Positions 36,052-44,059 of a stretch of DNA of 64,000 nt are shown here, one piece after another. Where the stretch lies: the NCBI GenBank assembly GCA_002478045.1, contig DLLT01000008.1, positions 15,907-79,906 of the forward strand, read 5' to 3'. The notes beneath the pieces are model-generated. The model was not told the origin of the DNA. It did not search any database and was given only the letters and a program-made list of their open reading frames with translations. A program made the position numbers and the translations under genes. The first letter of the stretch is position 1. Each line of letters starts with the position of its first letter. Origin of the DNA: Porphyromonadaceae bacterium UBA7555 (GTDB taxonomy: Bacteria; Bacteroidota; Bacteroidia; Bacteroidales; Muribaculaceae).

Positions 36052-37253
36052 TGCTCGAAGCTGATAAGTTGGGTGGGGGCGTTGGTGAGGCAGCGCATTG
36101 GGGCGTCCTCGCGTACTACGTAAGTGTTTTCGATTCCTACCGCGCCTACGCCCGGAATGACGAATTTGGGCTCTATGGCGATGACGTTGCCGGCTTCGAG
36201 AACGTCACGACTGCGCGGTGCAATGACGGGCAATTCGTTGATTTCGATACCTACGCCGTGTCCTACAAATCCGGCGTGCTGGCGGTGTCCCATAAAGTAG
36301 TGTTCCAGCCCGGCTTCGCGTGCCATCTCGAGCGCTTTTTCGTACATTGCCGAAGCCGCAGTGCCCACACGACCCATTTTAGCGAGGGTGTCGCAGATGT
36401 CTATGGACAATTGGTGCGCGCGGCGTGCATCTTCGGGTATGTCTCCCAAGACAAAGGTACGTGTCATGTCGGTCATATATCCGGTGTAATTGCCGTTGAC
36501 GTCCACCATTACCGTCATACCGGTGCGTATAATAGTACCGTTAGCACCTACTGGCAGCGATGGATCGGCTCCGGCACCACCCATGGCAAAGTCATAGGGT
36601 GATGGTGCATCGGCGTTTTCTCCGGCCAAGACGTTGCCCATATATAGTTCCATATCGTTGCCGTTGATGCGGAATTGTCCGAGACATCCTTCGAGGCGCG
36701 AGACGCGCTCTATTTCGACTTGCAGTTCGATATCGGTCATATTGTCGCGGTATAGACGAGGAATCATACGGTATACATGCTCGTGACAGCTTCCCGAGGC
36801 GGCGATAAGCTGTATCTCGCCGGGGGTCTTGACGGCGCGGGCGTGACGTAGCAGGGCATCGGCATTGGCCGCCTCGCCGGGTTCGATGCCCATGGCGCGG
36901 CATAGGCGCAGTACGGCATTGTAAGGCAGGGTGTCCTGTTCCAGTGCCAAGCGCTTGGGCTTGGGCAGCGAATGGTGCTGCAGCTCTTCGAGAATATTCT
37001 CTGGCTTGTGTATGGTTATGACGTTGTCGCCTTCGAGGTCTACGGGGCGTTTGACAAAGTAGGTCGGGGCGTCTGCATCGCGGTGTATGTAGATGTATCC
37101 GCTGTAGACGCGGCCTGTCATATAGTATAAGTTGGCGTTGATGGTCAGCAGCATGGCGTCAGTGCCATCTTGCGCCATAAGTTTTTTGAGGCGCGATAGT
37201 TTCAGCGCCAGCTCGTCGGCGCTGAGCAGTTGCAGTATGTTTGACCGTTTCAT
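36048..37253 (-). CDS. M24 family Xaa-Pro aminopeptidase-like protein
   Basis: A 401-residue protein with a creatinase-like N-terminal domain (about 1-155) and a pita-bread metallopeptidase domain. Metal ligands are visible in MVDVNGNYTGYMTDMTRTF (two Asp), the His of GHGVGIEINELP, and two Glu in EPKFVIPGVGAVGIENTY. There is no signal peptide, so it is cytoplasmic. It would remove an N-terminal residue before proline. The overlap with cca suggests co-translation, but no shared pathway is known. Confidence 0.9.
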   Translation of the reverse strand: MKRSNILQLLSADELALKLSRLKKLMAQDGTDAMLLTINANLYYMTGRVYSGYIYIHRDADAPTYFVKRPVDLEGDNVITIHKPENILEELQHHSLPKPKRLALEQDTLPYNAVLRLCRAMGIEPGEAANADALLRHARAVKTPGEIQLIAASGSCHEHVYRMIPRLYRDNMTDIELQVEIERVSRLEGCLGQFRINGNDMELYMGNVLAGENADAPSPYDFAMGGAGADPSLPVGANGTIIRTGMTVMVDVNGNYTGYMTDMTRTFVLGDIPEDARRAHQLSIDICDTLAKMGRVGTAASAMYEKALEMAREAGLEHYFMGHRQHAGFVGHGVGIEINELPVIAPRSRDVLEAGNVIAIEPKFVIPGVGAVGIENTYVVREDAPMRCLTNAPTQLISFEQ

Positions 37254-37389
37254 AGCGTGTACTGTCTTTATATAAAAGGTCTGTATGTTGTTTTGGTTGT
37301 TTCTAATTCAAAGAATGTATGCGCTTTGTCAATGATACATATATGCGCTTTCTACGAGCGTAAGTGCGTACTCCGCATCGAGGTCGTCT

Positions 37390-38022
37390 TCAGACAATGT
37401 CCTCCAACTCGCCGAAGCGATGAATGACGGCATCGGCGTCCTTGACTTTTCCAAAGCCATAGGCACAGTAGATCATCCGAGCACCGACAGCATGGGCTGC
37501 ATCGCTGTCCCCCTGAGTATCACCTACGTATACCGGGTGGGTCAGACCGTAATTGCGCACAAGTAGCGCGATATTCCCGGCTTTATCCAGTCCCGTACCG
37601 CCGTGGCTCAGCGCGTCTTTGAAGTAAGGACGCAGGCCGTTGACGTCAAGAAAGTTGTCAAGTCCGAGAGGTCCGCAGTTGCTTACCATAAACAGCGGCA
37701 AACGGCGTGCCAGTTCGGGTATTGTCTCGACCACTCCGTCATACAAGCGTCCGCGCAGTCCCGGCATCATCGTGGCTTCGTTGGCATTGAGCAGTTGCAG
37801 AAAGTGTCCGTCTTTGTCGTGGCCAGGGGCGATGTCCTCGATGATGTCTTCGAGGTGCTTGCCCATTTCGCGCATCAGCACATCACGAGTGACATGCGGT
37901 ACATCGGTGATGCCCGCCTGATCGAACGTCTCATTCCATATCCGTGCATACGAGTCCACGGCATCCCATAGAGTGCCGTCCATATCGAATATCAAGGCAT
38001 CGCATTGCAGCTTTTCGTTCAT
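37390..38022 (-). CDS. HAD-family hydrolase, phosphoglycolate phosphatase-like
   Basis: A 210-residue HAD phosphatase with motif I FDMDGTLWDAVDSY (nucleophile Asp near residue 13) and a helical cap. Motif II is in FMVSNCG, motif III is the Lys in GLDKAGN, and motif IV is VGDTQGDSDAAHAVG. This is the subfamily of phosphoglycolate and beta-phosphoglucomutase-like enzymes; the substrate is not clear. It is 26 bases after gldH and 136 bases before the M24 peptidase gene. Confidence 0.9.
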   Translation of the reverse strand: MNEKLQCDALIFDMDGTLWDAVDSYARIWNETFDQAGITDVPHVTRDVLMREMGKHLEDIIEDIAPGHDKDGHFLQLLNANEATMMPGLRGRLYDGVVETIPELARRLPLFMVSNCGPLGLDNFLDVNGLRPYFKDALSHGGTGLDKAGNIALLVRNYGLTHPVYVGDTQGDSDAAHAVGARMIYCAYGFGKVKDADAVIHRFGELEDIV

Positions 38023-38048
38023 TTTTCGTAGTGCTTGGCCGGTTCGTA

Positions 38049-38516
38049 TTACTTGGATGGCGGCAGCGGAGTGACGCCTATTTGTTCGATTTCGGTGAGC
38101 GTATCCAGACGCATGATGTGACGCAGGTGCAGCGAGCCGCCTCGACGCAAGGGCTGTCGCAAGGTCACGGTATCGGTATACTGATACGTGACGCCGCTAC
38201 CGTGGCCTCTCCACCGGCCCCATGCATCGGCCATGGTGACGTCTAAGGTGTCCGTGGCCGTGCTGTCGGCCGTGTCATACTTGATTTCGAGCCACAAGTT
38301 GGAATATTCGTAATTGTGACTATGCCGTATGGTCAATGCGATGCGGTTAGTGGGTTCGGCACTGTCAGGCGTTAGGGTCACTGTACTGCCGTAGCGCCAT
38401 CCGTCAATGTCAATGTCAGACCATGCACCGGGTGTGCCGTCTGAACATGACACGATACCCGGAGCCATCAGGGCACCGAGTATCGCCGATAATATTATAT
38501 GTAGATGCTTATGCAT
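38049..38516 (-). CDS. gldH: GldH-family gliding motility lipoprotein
   Basis: A 155-residue lipoprotein with lipidated Cys24 (APGIVSC). The family pattern is visible in the body: NYEYSNLWLEIKYDT, TLDVTMADAWGRWRGHG and the C-terminal IEQIGVTPL. GldH was defined by gliding in Flavobacterium, but it is kept in non-motile Bacteroidales, where its job is unknown and may relate to the outer membrane. It starts eight bases before the end of ricT, an order usual in this group. Confidence 0.85.
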   Translation of the reverse strand: MHKHLHIILSAILGALMAPGIVSCSDGTPGAWSDIDIDGWRYGSTVTLTPDSAEPTNRIALTIRHSHNYEYSNLWLEIKYDTADSTATDTLDVTMADAWGRWRGHGSGVTYQYTDTVTLRQPLRRGGSLHLRHIMRLDTLTEIEQIGVTPLPPSK

Positions 38517-39924
38517 CTGTTTTGGGCTCTTTAGTCTGTTGGTTGTCAGTTCCGTTGCCGTTGTTTCGCGGCTTTCTTTTATTGCGGCGGTTGGGCCGTG
38601 GTTGATTTGTCGGCTTGGGTTCTTTGCCTTCTTTTGTCGGTTTAGGGCCTTTGTCCTTGGCCGATTTCTTTTTCTTGTGCTTCTTTTTGTCGAAGCGGGT
38701 CAGTTCGTCTTGGTCCAACAGGTCGTTGACATTGGAACGTTCCTTGGCTGCCGCTTCGGCCGCTTCGGCATCGCGCAGCAGCGTTGCAGGCTTTTTGCCC
38801 TCTTTATTGAGGGCAATGATTTCGAATACGCGTTCGGCATCCAGTGTCGTGAGGTTGGCGGCCATTGACTTGTCCGACGAGTATATAATTTCGCGCTTAA
38901 AGACATCGGTCTTGAAGTGGTACCAAGTGGCATCCGCTGTTTCGAGCCGTATGTTTTTGGGCGGCATACGCTTGACGGTCTCTACGTAGGTGTCTACTTC
39001 GAAGTTGAGACAGCACTTTAGCTTGGCGCATTGTCCGGCCAGTTTTTGCGGATTGAGCGAGATGTCCTGAAAACGGGCGGCGCTGGTGGAGACGCTGACA
39101 AAGTTCTGCATCCACGATGAGCAGCACAACGGTCGACCGCAGGGGCCTATGCCGCCAATGCGTCCGGCTTCTTGGCGCGCGCCTATCTGTTTCATCTCGA
39201 TGCGTATCTTGAAGGTGTCGGCCAGGACTTTAATCAGCTGGCGGAAGTCGACACGTGCATCGGCTATGTAATAGAATATGGCTTTATTGCCATCGCCTTG
39301 GTACTCCACATCGCCGATTTTCATATCCAATAGGAGGCTCTGGGCGATTTTGCGGGCGCGTATCATGGTGTCCTGTTCGCGCGCGCGGGCTTCGTTGTAT
39401 TTGTCGATGTCTGCGGGCTTGGCTTTACGGAATACGCGTTTTGTCTCAGCGTTGGGGCGTATGCCGCTTTTGCGCATTTGCAGGCGTACGAGCGCTCCGG
39501 TAAGCGTCACCGTTCCGATGTCATGACCCGGCTGTGCTTCTACGGCCACCAAGTCGCCGACTTTTAGCGGGATGTTTGTGGAGTTCTTGTAGTAGCCTTT
39601 GCGAGTGTTTTTGAACTGCACCTCCACCATATCATCATCGGCATATCCTCCGGGGATGTCTTCAAGCCAGTTGAAACTGTGCAACTTATGCCTTGCCGTA
39701 TCTGAGCATCCGCTGCAGCCCGGGCATTTGCCTTTGGGGCATATGCCGTCTGTTGCCTTGGGGCACGACCCGTCTGCTGCTTTGGGGCAGGCGCATCGGC
39801 TATGGACGGCTTCGGACTGCGCCTTGTCTTGCGAGTCCTTTCCCTCGCCGGCGCTGTCCGAATCCTCCACGGGGGCGTGCAGGGCGTTGTTTATGTTTTC
39901 TAAATCGTTGATTTCGTTGCTCAT
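38509..39924 (-). CDS. ricT: RicT/PSP1 family protein with a cysteine-rich N-terminal extension
   Basis: A 471-residue PSP1-domain protein. In Bacillus, RicT (YaaT) works with RicA and RicF, carries Fe-S clusters, and guides RNase Y processing. The core is clear: MVEVQFKNTRKGYY, GIGPCGRPLCCSSW and GQCAKLKCCLNFE. The N-terminus holds seven cysteines (C44, C46, C54, C62, C67, C70, C73) in a repeated CPKAxDGx unit. The last 80 residues are Lys/Pro/Asn-rich and probably disordered. ATG 39924 is preferred over ATG 39960, since a purine-rich AAGGTGAT precedes it and it does not overlap rny. The gene follows rny, in line with an RNase Y partner. Confidence 0.88.
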   Translation of the reverse strand: MSNEINDLENINNALHAPVEDSDSAGEGKDSQDKAQSEAVHSRCACPKAADGSCPKATDGICPKGKCPGCSGCSDTARHKLHSFNWLEDIPGGYADDDMVEVQFKNTRKGYYKNSTNIPLKVGDLVAVEAQPGHDIGTVTLTGALVRLQMRKSGIRPNAETKRVFRKAKPADIDKYNEARAREQDTMIRARKIAQSLLLDMKIGDVEYQGDGNKAIFYYIADARVDFRQLIKVLADTFKIRIEMKQIGARQEAGRIGGIGPCGRPLCCSSWMQNFVSVSTSAARFQDISLNPQKLAGQCAKLKCCLNFEVDTYVETVKRMPPKNIRLETADATWYHFKTDVFKREIIYSSDKSMAANLTTLDAERVFEIIALNKEGKKPATLLRDAEAAEAAAKERSNVNDLLDQDELTRFDKKKHKKKKSAKDKGPKPTKEGKEPKPTNQPRPNRRNKRKPRNNGNGTDNQQTKEPKTDA

Positions 39925-39949
39925 ATCACCTTGTTTGGTAAAGCTTATA

Positions 39950-41494
39950 TTATTTGGCAAAGCTTACCGAGCGTGTTTCGCGGATGACCGTGATTTTGAC
40001 TTGTCCGGGATAAGTGAGTTCGTCCTGGATGCGACGTGCAATTTCGGCCGACAGCTTCTCGGTCTCGGCATCGTCAATCTTGTCGGCACCGACGATGACG
40101 CGGAGTTCGCGTCCGGCTTGTATGGCGTAAGTCTTGATGACACCCGGGTACGAGAGTGCCAGTTGCTCAAGGTCTTTGAGACGTTTGATGTATGCTTCGA
40201 CGATTTCGCGGCGAGCGCCGGGGCGAGCGCCGGAGATCGCATCGCAAACTTGTACGATAGGGGCAAGCAGCGTGGTCTGCTCAATTTCGTCGTGGTGTGC
40301 GCCTATGGCATTGCATATTTCGGGCTTCTCCTTGTACTTCTCGGCCAGTTTCATGCCCAGCAGTGCGTGCGGCAGTTCGGGCTCCTCGTCGGGCACTTTG
40401 CCTATATCGTGCAGAAGTCCGGCACGGCGTGCCTTCTTGGGATTGAGGCCGAGTTCCGAGGCCATAACGGCGCAGAGATTGGCTGTTTCGCGCGAGTGTT
40501 GCAGCAGGTTTTGACCATAGCTGGAGCGGTATTTCATCTTGCCCACCAGACGTATTAGATCGGGATGCAACCCGTGGATACCCAGGTCTATGGCTGTGCG
40601 CTTGCCGGTCTCAATGATTTCTTCTTCGACTTGTTTGCGGACCTTGGCTACGACTTCTTCGATGCGGGCGGGGTGTATGCGTCCGTCTGATACGAGCTGG
40701 TGCAGGGCCAAACGTGCCACTTCGCGACGTACGGGGTCGAATCCGCTAAGGACTATGGCTTCGGGCGTATCGTCCACTATGATTTCGATGCCGGTGGCGG
40801 CTTCGAGGGCGCGGATGTTGCGACCTTCGCGGCCGATGATGCGGCCTTTGATTTCGTCCGAATCGATATGGAATACTGTCACCGAGTTTTCGATGGCGGT
40901 CTCGGTGGCGGTGCGCTGGATGCTTTGGATAATGATTCGCTTGGCTTCTTTATTGGCCGTCATCTTGGCCTCGTCCATAATGTCGTTGATATAGGCGGCA
41001 GCAGCGGTTTTGGCCTCGTCTTTAAGCGATTGGATGAGTTTTTCCTTGGCCTCTTCGGACGAAAGACCGGAGATGTGTTCCAGCGTCTGGCGTACCGATG
41101 CTTTTTCTTGTTCCAGCTCGGCTTCTTTGCGCTCTACGGCTTGATATTGCTCATCCAGGGTCTGGCGTGCGGCCTCAAGCTCGTTGCGTGTACGGGCGTT
41201 TTCTCCCTGCTGTTGATTCAATTGCAGTTCGCGCTGTTTCTGCTTGGCTTCCATGGATTGGAGCTTGGACATGCGCTGGTTGGCGGCTTTTTCGGCTTCG
41301 GCGGTAATCTTGAGGGCCTCTTCGCGGCCTTCCATTTCCTTGTCTTTCTTGATATCGAGAGCCTGGCGCTCGGCGTCAGCCACGATTTGTCGTGCTCGGC
41401 TCTTGGCGTTCGAGCGGTGTATCACTACTGTGACGACCACTCCGAAGGCAGCGGCAATGGCGGCTATGATTATGGTTGTTACTAATGGTGTCAT
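39950..41494 (-). CDS. rny: ribonuclease Y
   Basis: A 514-residue membrane-bound endoribonuclease that starts mRNA decay. It has an N-terminal membrane segment (about 5-25), and a long coiled coil (about 30-200) rich in Glu, Lys and Gln. The KH domain includes GRIIGREGRNIRALEAATG, and the HD domain has HSRETANLCAVMASE and LLHDIGKV. Length and domain order are standard. It is followed 25 bases later by ricT. Upstream is a structured 240-base gap and then zapA. Confidence 0.97.
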   Translation of the reverse strand: MTPLVTTIIIAAIAAAFGVVVTVVIHRSNAKSRARQIVADAERQALDIKKDKEMEGREEALKITAEAEKAANQRMSKLQSMEAKQKQRELQLNQQQGENARTRNELEAARQTLDEQYQAVERKEAELEQEKASVRQTLEHISGLSSEEAKEKLIQSLKDEAKTAAAAYINDIMDEAKMTANKEAKRIIIQSIQRTATETAIENSVTVFHIDSDEIKGRIIGREGRNIRALEAATGIEIIVDDTPEAIVLSGFDPVRREVARLALHQLVSDGRIHPARIEEVVAKVRKQVEEEIIETGKRTAIDLGIHGLHPDLIRLVGKMKYRSSYGQNLLQHSRETANLCAVMASELGLNPKKARRAGLLHDIGKVPDEEPELPHALLGMKLAEKYKEKPEICNAIGAHHDEIEQTTLLAPIVQVCDAISGARPGARREIVEAYIKRLKDLEQLALSYPGVIKTYAIQAGRELRVIVGADKIDDAETEKLSAEIARRIQDELTYPGQVKITVIRETRSVSFAK

Positions 41495-41588
41495 ATAATG
41501 TCGGTAGGTGCTTGTTTTGTTGTTATTGGGTTGGTTGTCTTGTGGTTATATGTAGTTGTATTATTGGTTGCTTGTCTTCTATGACTTT

Positions 41589-41650
41589 TTCGAGCGAATG
41601 TAGAGCCGCAGCACTCTTGCCGGGGTGCAAATGCCCATAGCCGCTCCGAA
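41589..41650 (-). ncRNA. structured RNA candidate between zapA and rny (possible 6S RNA locus)
   Basis: On the minus strand TTCGGAGCG (41650-41642) can pair with CGCTCGAA (41596-41589) with one bulge. Inside lie further pairs, such as TTGC/GCAA around an ACCCCG loop and GGCA/TGCT. The 239-base gap 41495-41733 holds no gene. In many bacteria 6S RNA (ssrS) lies next to zapA, and I recall it in this place in Bacteroidales, so the full gap may encode 6S RNA of about 180 nt. I could not confirm the closing stem and central bubble by eye. Alternatively this is just the rny leader. Confidence 0.35.
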
Positions 41651-41733
41651 CTGTGTCGGGCGGCGTGCGGGTGTATGCGTTGTGATGCTTGGTGGTGTGC
41701 CTTGAGTCGTGCGTCGGCGATATCGGTCAGCTT

Positions 41734-42039
41734 TTAAGGCTTGGCTTCGGACTTGATATCGAGCATGCGATCCAAGTCGGCTTCAAAGGCCTCCAGGAGA
41801 TGCTGTTGGTCGTCGACGCTTTGCTTAAGCTGATAGTACAGCTTGGCAAACTGGAAGGCAGCCATGGCCAGGACCTCTTTGGAGGTTTTGTCTTCAAATC
41901 TACGGCGCCATTCGCTCCATACGCGGTTGACGTTATATTCGGCCTCGCGTATGCGTTCCTCCTTGTCCGGCGCTATGGTCATACTTATGGGTGCGACGTC
42001 GGCGATTTTTATCGTTATGTTTTGTTCTTTCTTTACCAT
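41734..42039 (-). CDS. zapA: cell division protein ZapA
   Basis: A 101-residue ZapA: an N-terminal FtsZ-binding head (ITIKIADVAPISMTIAPDKEERIREAEYNVN) and a C-terminal helix forming the tetrameric coiled coil (LAMAAFQFAKLYYQLKQ). ZapA bundles FtsZ filaments. It follows the coiled-coil gene upstream by 55 bases and precedes the structured gap and rny. Confidence 0.93.
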   Translation of the reverse strand: MVKKEQNITIKIADVAPISMTIAPDKEERIREAEYNVNRVWSEWRRRFEDKTSKEVLAMAAFQFAKLYYQLKQSVDDQQHLLEAFEADLDRMLDIKSEAKP

Positions 42040-42094
42040 TGAATGTATTCAAGCATCGTGAAGCAAAAGTCGTGGGCGCTGTCATCGGTACCCG

Positions 42095-42391
42095 TCATCC
42101 ATCGATGTCGGTGATGCAGCGGTCGATTTCCCGCACGAGATCGGCGATAATGGTTCGGGTCTTTTCAACGGCATCACGGTCGGGCGCAAGGGTCGAGGAT
42201 ACGCTGAGGTATTCGTTGCGTAGGCTCAGTTGCTCAATACGTCGTTCCTTGTCGCGCAGCTCTCTCTCGAGCTCGGCGATGCGCTCTAAGGCTTGTGTAC
42301 GTTCTTGACATACAGTGTCGTAGCGCTGTGTCAGTACGTGCATCTTTTCGCTTATGCGCGGCAGTGATTTATCTAATGACTCGGTTGCCAT
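42095..42391 (-). CDS. small coiled-coil protein upstream of zapA (ZapB-like)
   Basis: A 98-residue protein that is mostly one coiled coil (residues about 15-60: CQERTQALERIAELERELRD). Its size, shape and position next to zapA suggest a ZapB-like or FtsZ-ring accessory role; this is inference. A longer frame from 42436 is open, but a -7 promoter element lies inside the extension (42407-42414), so the ATG at 42391 (MATESLDKSLPRISEKM) is taken as the start. Confidence 0.72.
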   Translation of the reverse strand: MATESLDKSLPRISEKMHVLTQRYDTVCQERTQALERIAELERELRDKERRIEQLSLRNEYLSVSSTLAPDRDAVEKTRTIIADLVREIDRCITDIDG

Positions 42392-42406
42392 ATCTCCAAA
42401 TTTCCA

Positions 42407-42414
42407 CAAAGTTA
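42407..42414 (-). promoter_or_regulatory. -7 element for the zapB-like/zapA cluster
   Basis: Minus-strand TAACTTTG (42414-42407), 16 bases before the ATG at 42391. No good -33 TTG is found 19-21 bases upstream. Confidence 0.45.
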
Positions 42415-42548
42415 GCAATTTTTTTCGTAATCCCATGCCTGCCTATGCAATTTTTGACAAAATTGCGCCTGAAAAAGGTAAAAAAGGTTTGTAATACTTA
42501 GAGATATGCTATATGTTGCTTCAGAATGGATGCGGTTGGGCAGTGATG

Positions 42549-42579
42549 TTGCGTATGTGTGGGATTATGACTAAATTTG
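42549..42579 (+). promoter_or_regulatory. promoter for dgt
   Basis: TTG (42549-42551), 20 bases, TAAATTTG (42572-42579). Predicted leader about 63 bases before ATG 42649. Confidence 0.65.
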
Positions 42580-42648
42580 TCGTCTGTAGCGCTGTTGTCG
42601 GCGCAGATATTCCACCGGAATTAGGCAAACAATTACTTTTTATTTTCA

Positions 42649-44007
42649 ATGGATAAGCAGACACATGCAAAGATGGACTGGGCGCGGCTGATAGATGACT
42701 GCCGCTTCGGTCTCGAGGATTACCACAAACCGCGTACTGTCGGGGTGGGACGCACAGACTTCCGCCGCGACTATGATCGTCTGGTGTTTTCTTCGCCTTT
42801 CAGGCGTTTGCAAAACAAGACGCAGGTGTTCCCGTTGCCGGGTAGTGTCTTTGTGCACAATCGTCTGACCCATTCGTTGGAGGTTAGTAGTGTCGGCCGC
42901 AGTATGGCCGATGAAATTGCGGCGGCACTGGTGCATCGCCACGGTCCTATGGACGGAATTTTTGCCGACTTGGGTGATGTGGTGGCTGCCGCGTGCCTGG
43001 CTCATGACCTTGGCAACCCGCCTTTCGGTCATTCGGGCGAAAAGGCCATAGGCACTTTCTTCAGCGAGGGTGCCGGTCGGACACTTAAGGAACGACTGAC
43101 CGCGCGACAGTGGAGTGATATCGTCAATTTTGAAGGTAATGCCAATGCTTTGCGAGCGCTGACGCATCAGTTCAACGGTCGCCGTCCCGGAGGTTTTGCC
43201 ATGACCTACACGATGTTAGCCTCCATAGTCAAGTACCCGTATGACTCATCACTGGCCGGAGCAAAGGGCAAATTCGGGTTCTTCGAGAGCGAACGCGCCG
43301 ACTTCGAGCGTATAGCTACGCGCCTGGGAATGTTGCGAATGCCCTCGCCCGAAGGTTCGTTGCGCTTTTGTCGACACCCTCTGGTGTACATCGTTGAGGC
43401 TGCTGACGATATATGCTACGAAGTCATGGACTTTGAGGACGCCCATAAATTGAAAATTCTTGGCACGGACGAGGTCTTGGATGCCTTATTGGCATATTTT
43501 GACGATGAATCCCGCGCCCATGTGCTTGAGGTGATGGAACGTGTCAAGGATCCCAACGAAAAGATTTCGTATCTGCGCAGCGGCGTTGTCGGGCGCCTGG
43601 TCAGTTGTTGTGCCGGCACATTCATAGACAATGAAAGTGTCATATTGTCAGGCACTTTCAAGGGAACGTTGCTTGACCATATATGCGAGCGCGAGCGCGA
43701 GGCTTATCGGCGCTCCACGCGCCTATCGTGGGGCAAGATTTACGGTGCTCCGCAGGTGGTGGACATCGAGTTGGCCGGTAATCGCATCCTGACTTTCCTG
43801 CTCGAAAAGATGATACATGCCGTCACTTACCCCGAACTCAATTATTCGCGGCTACTGCTCAGCCAGGTCCCCGGGCAGTACAACGTAGGCGCTCCCGAAC
43901 TGTTTGACCGAATTCAGGCCGTCCTCGATCATATCTCGGCAATGACGGACGTATATGCCCTCGACCTCTACCGTAAGCTCAACGGTATGAGCCTTCCGGC
44001 AGTCTGA
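42649..44007 (+). CDS. dgt: deoxyguanosinetriphosphate triphosphohydrolase family protein
   Basis: A 452-residue HD-domain dNTPase that splits dNTPs to deoxynucleoside and triphosphate. Family motifs are DYDRLVFSSPFRRLQNKTQVFPLP near residue 41, RLTHSLEVSSVGR near 72 (first His), and AHDLGNPPFGHSGE near 118 (HD pair and following His). FEGNANALR follows near residue 163. The length fits the longer Dgt class. It has its own promoter and is followed 52 bases later by the TPM-domain gene. Confidence 0.94.
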   Translation: MDKQTHAKMDWARLIDDCRFGLEDYHKPRTVGVGRTDFRRDYDRLVFSSPFRRLQNKTQVFPLPGSVFVHNRLTHSLEVSSVGRSMADEIAAALVHRHGPMDGIFADLGDVVAAACLAHDLGNPPFGHSGEKAIGTFFSEGAGRTLKERLTARQWSDIVNFEGNANALRALTHQFNGRRPGGFAMTYTMLASIVKYPYDSSLAGAKGKFGFFESERADFERIATRLGMLRMPSPEGSLRFCRHPLVYIVEAADDICYEVMDFEDAHKLKILGTDEVLDALLAYFDDESRAHVLEVMERVKDPNEKISYLRSGVVGRLVSCCAGTFIDNESVILSGTFKGTLLDHICEREREAYRRSTRLSWGKIYGAPQVVDIELAGNRILTFLLEKMIHAVTYPELNYSRLLLSQVPGQYNVGAPELFDRIQAVLDHISAMTDVYALDLYRKLNGMSLPAV

Positions 44008-44059
44008 GAACGAGTGTTGGAATATCCATATTAGTAATCACTAAAAAACATTTTATAAT

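Noticed and set aside
39599..40558. A 319-codon frame antisense to ricT and rny
   Set aside because: Cysteine- and leucine-rich shadow of two clear genes; no protein family signal.
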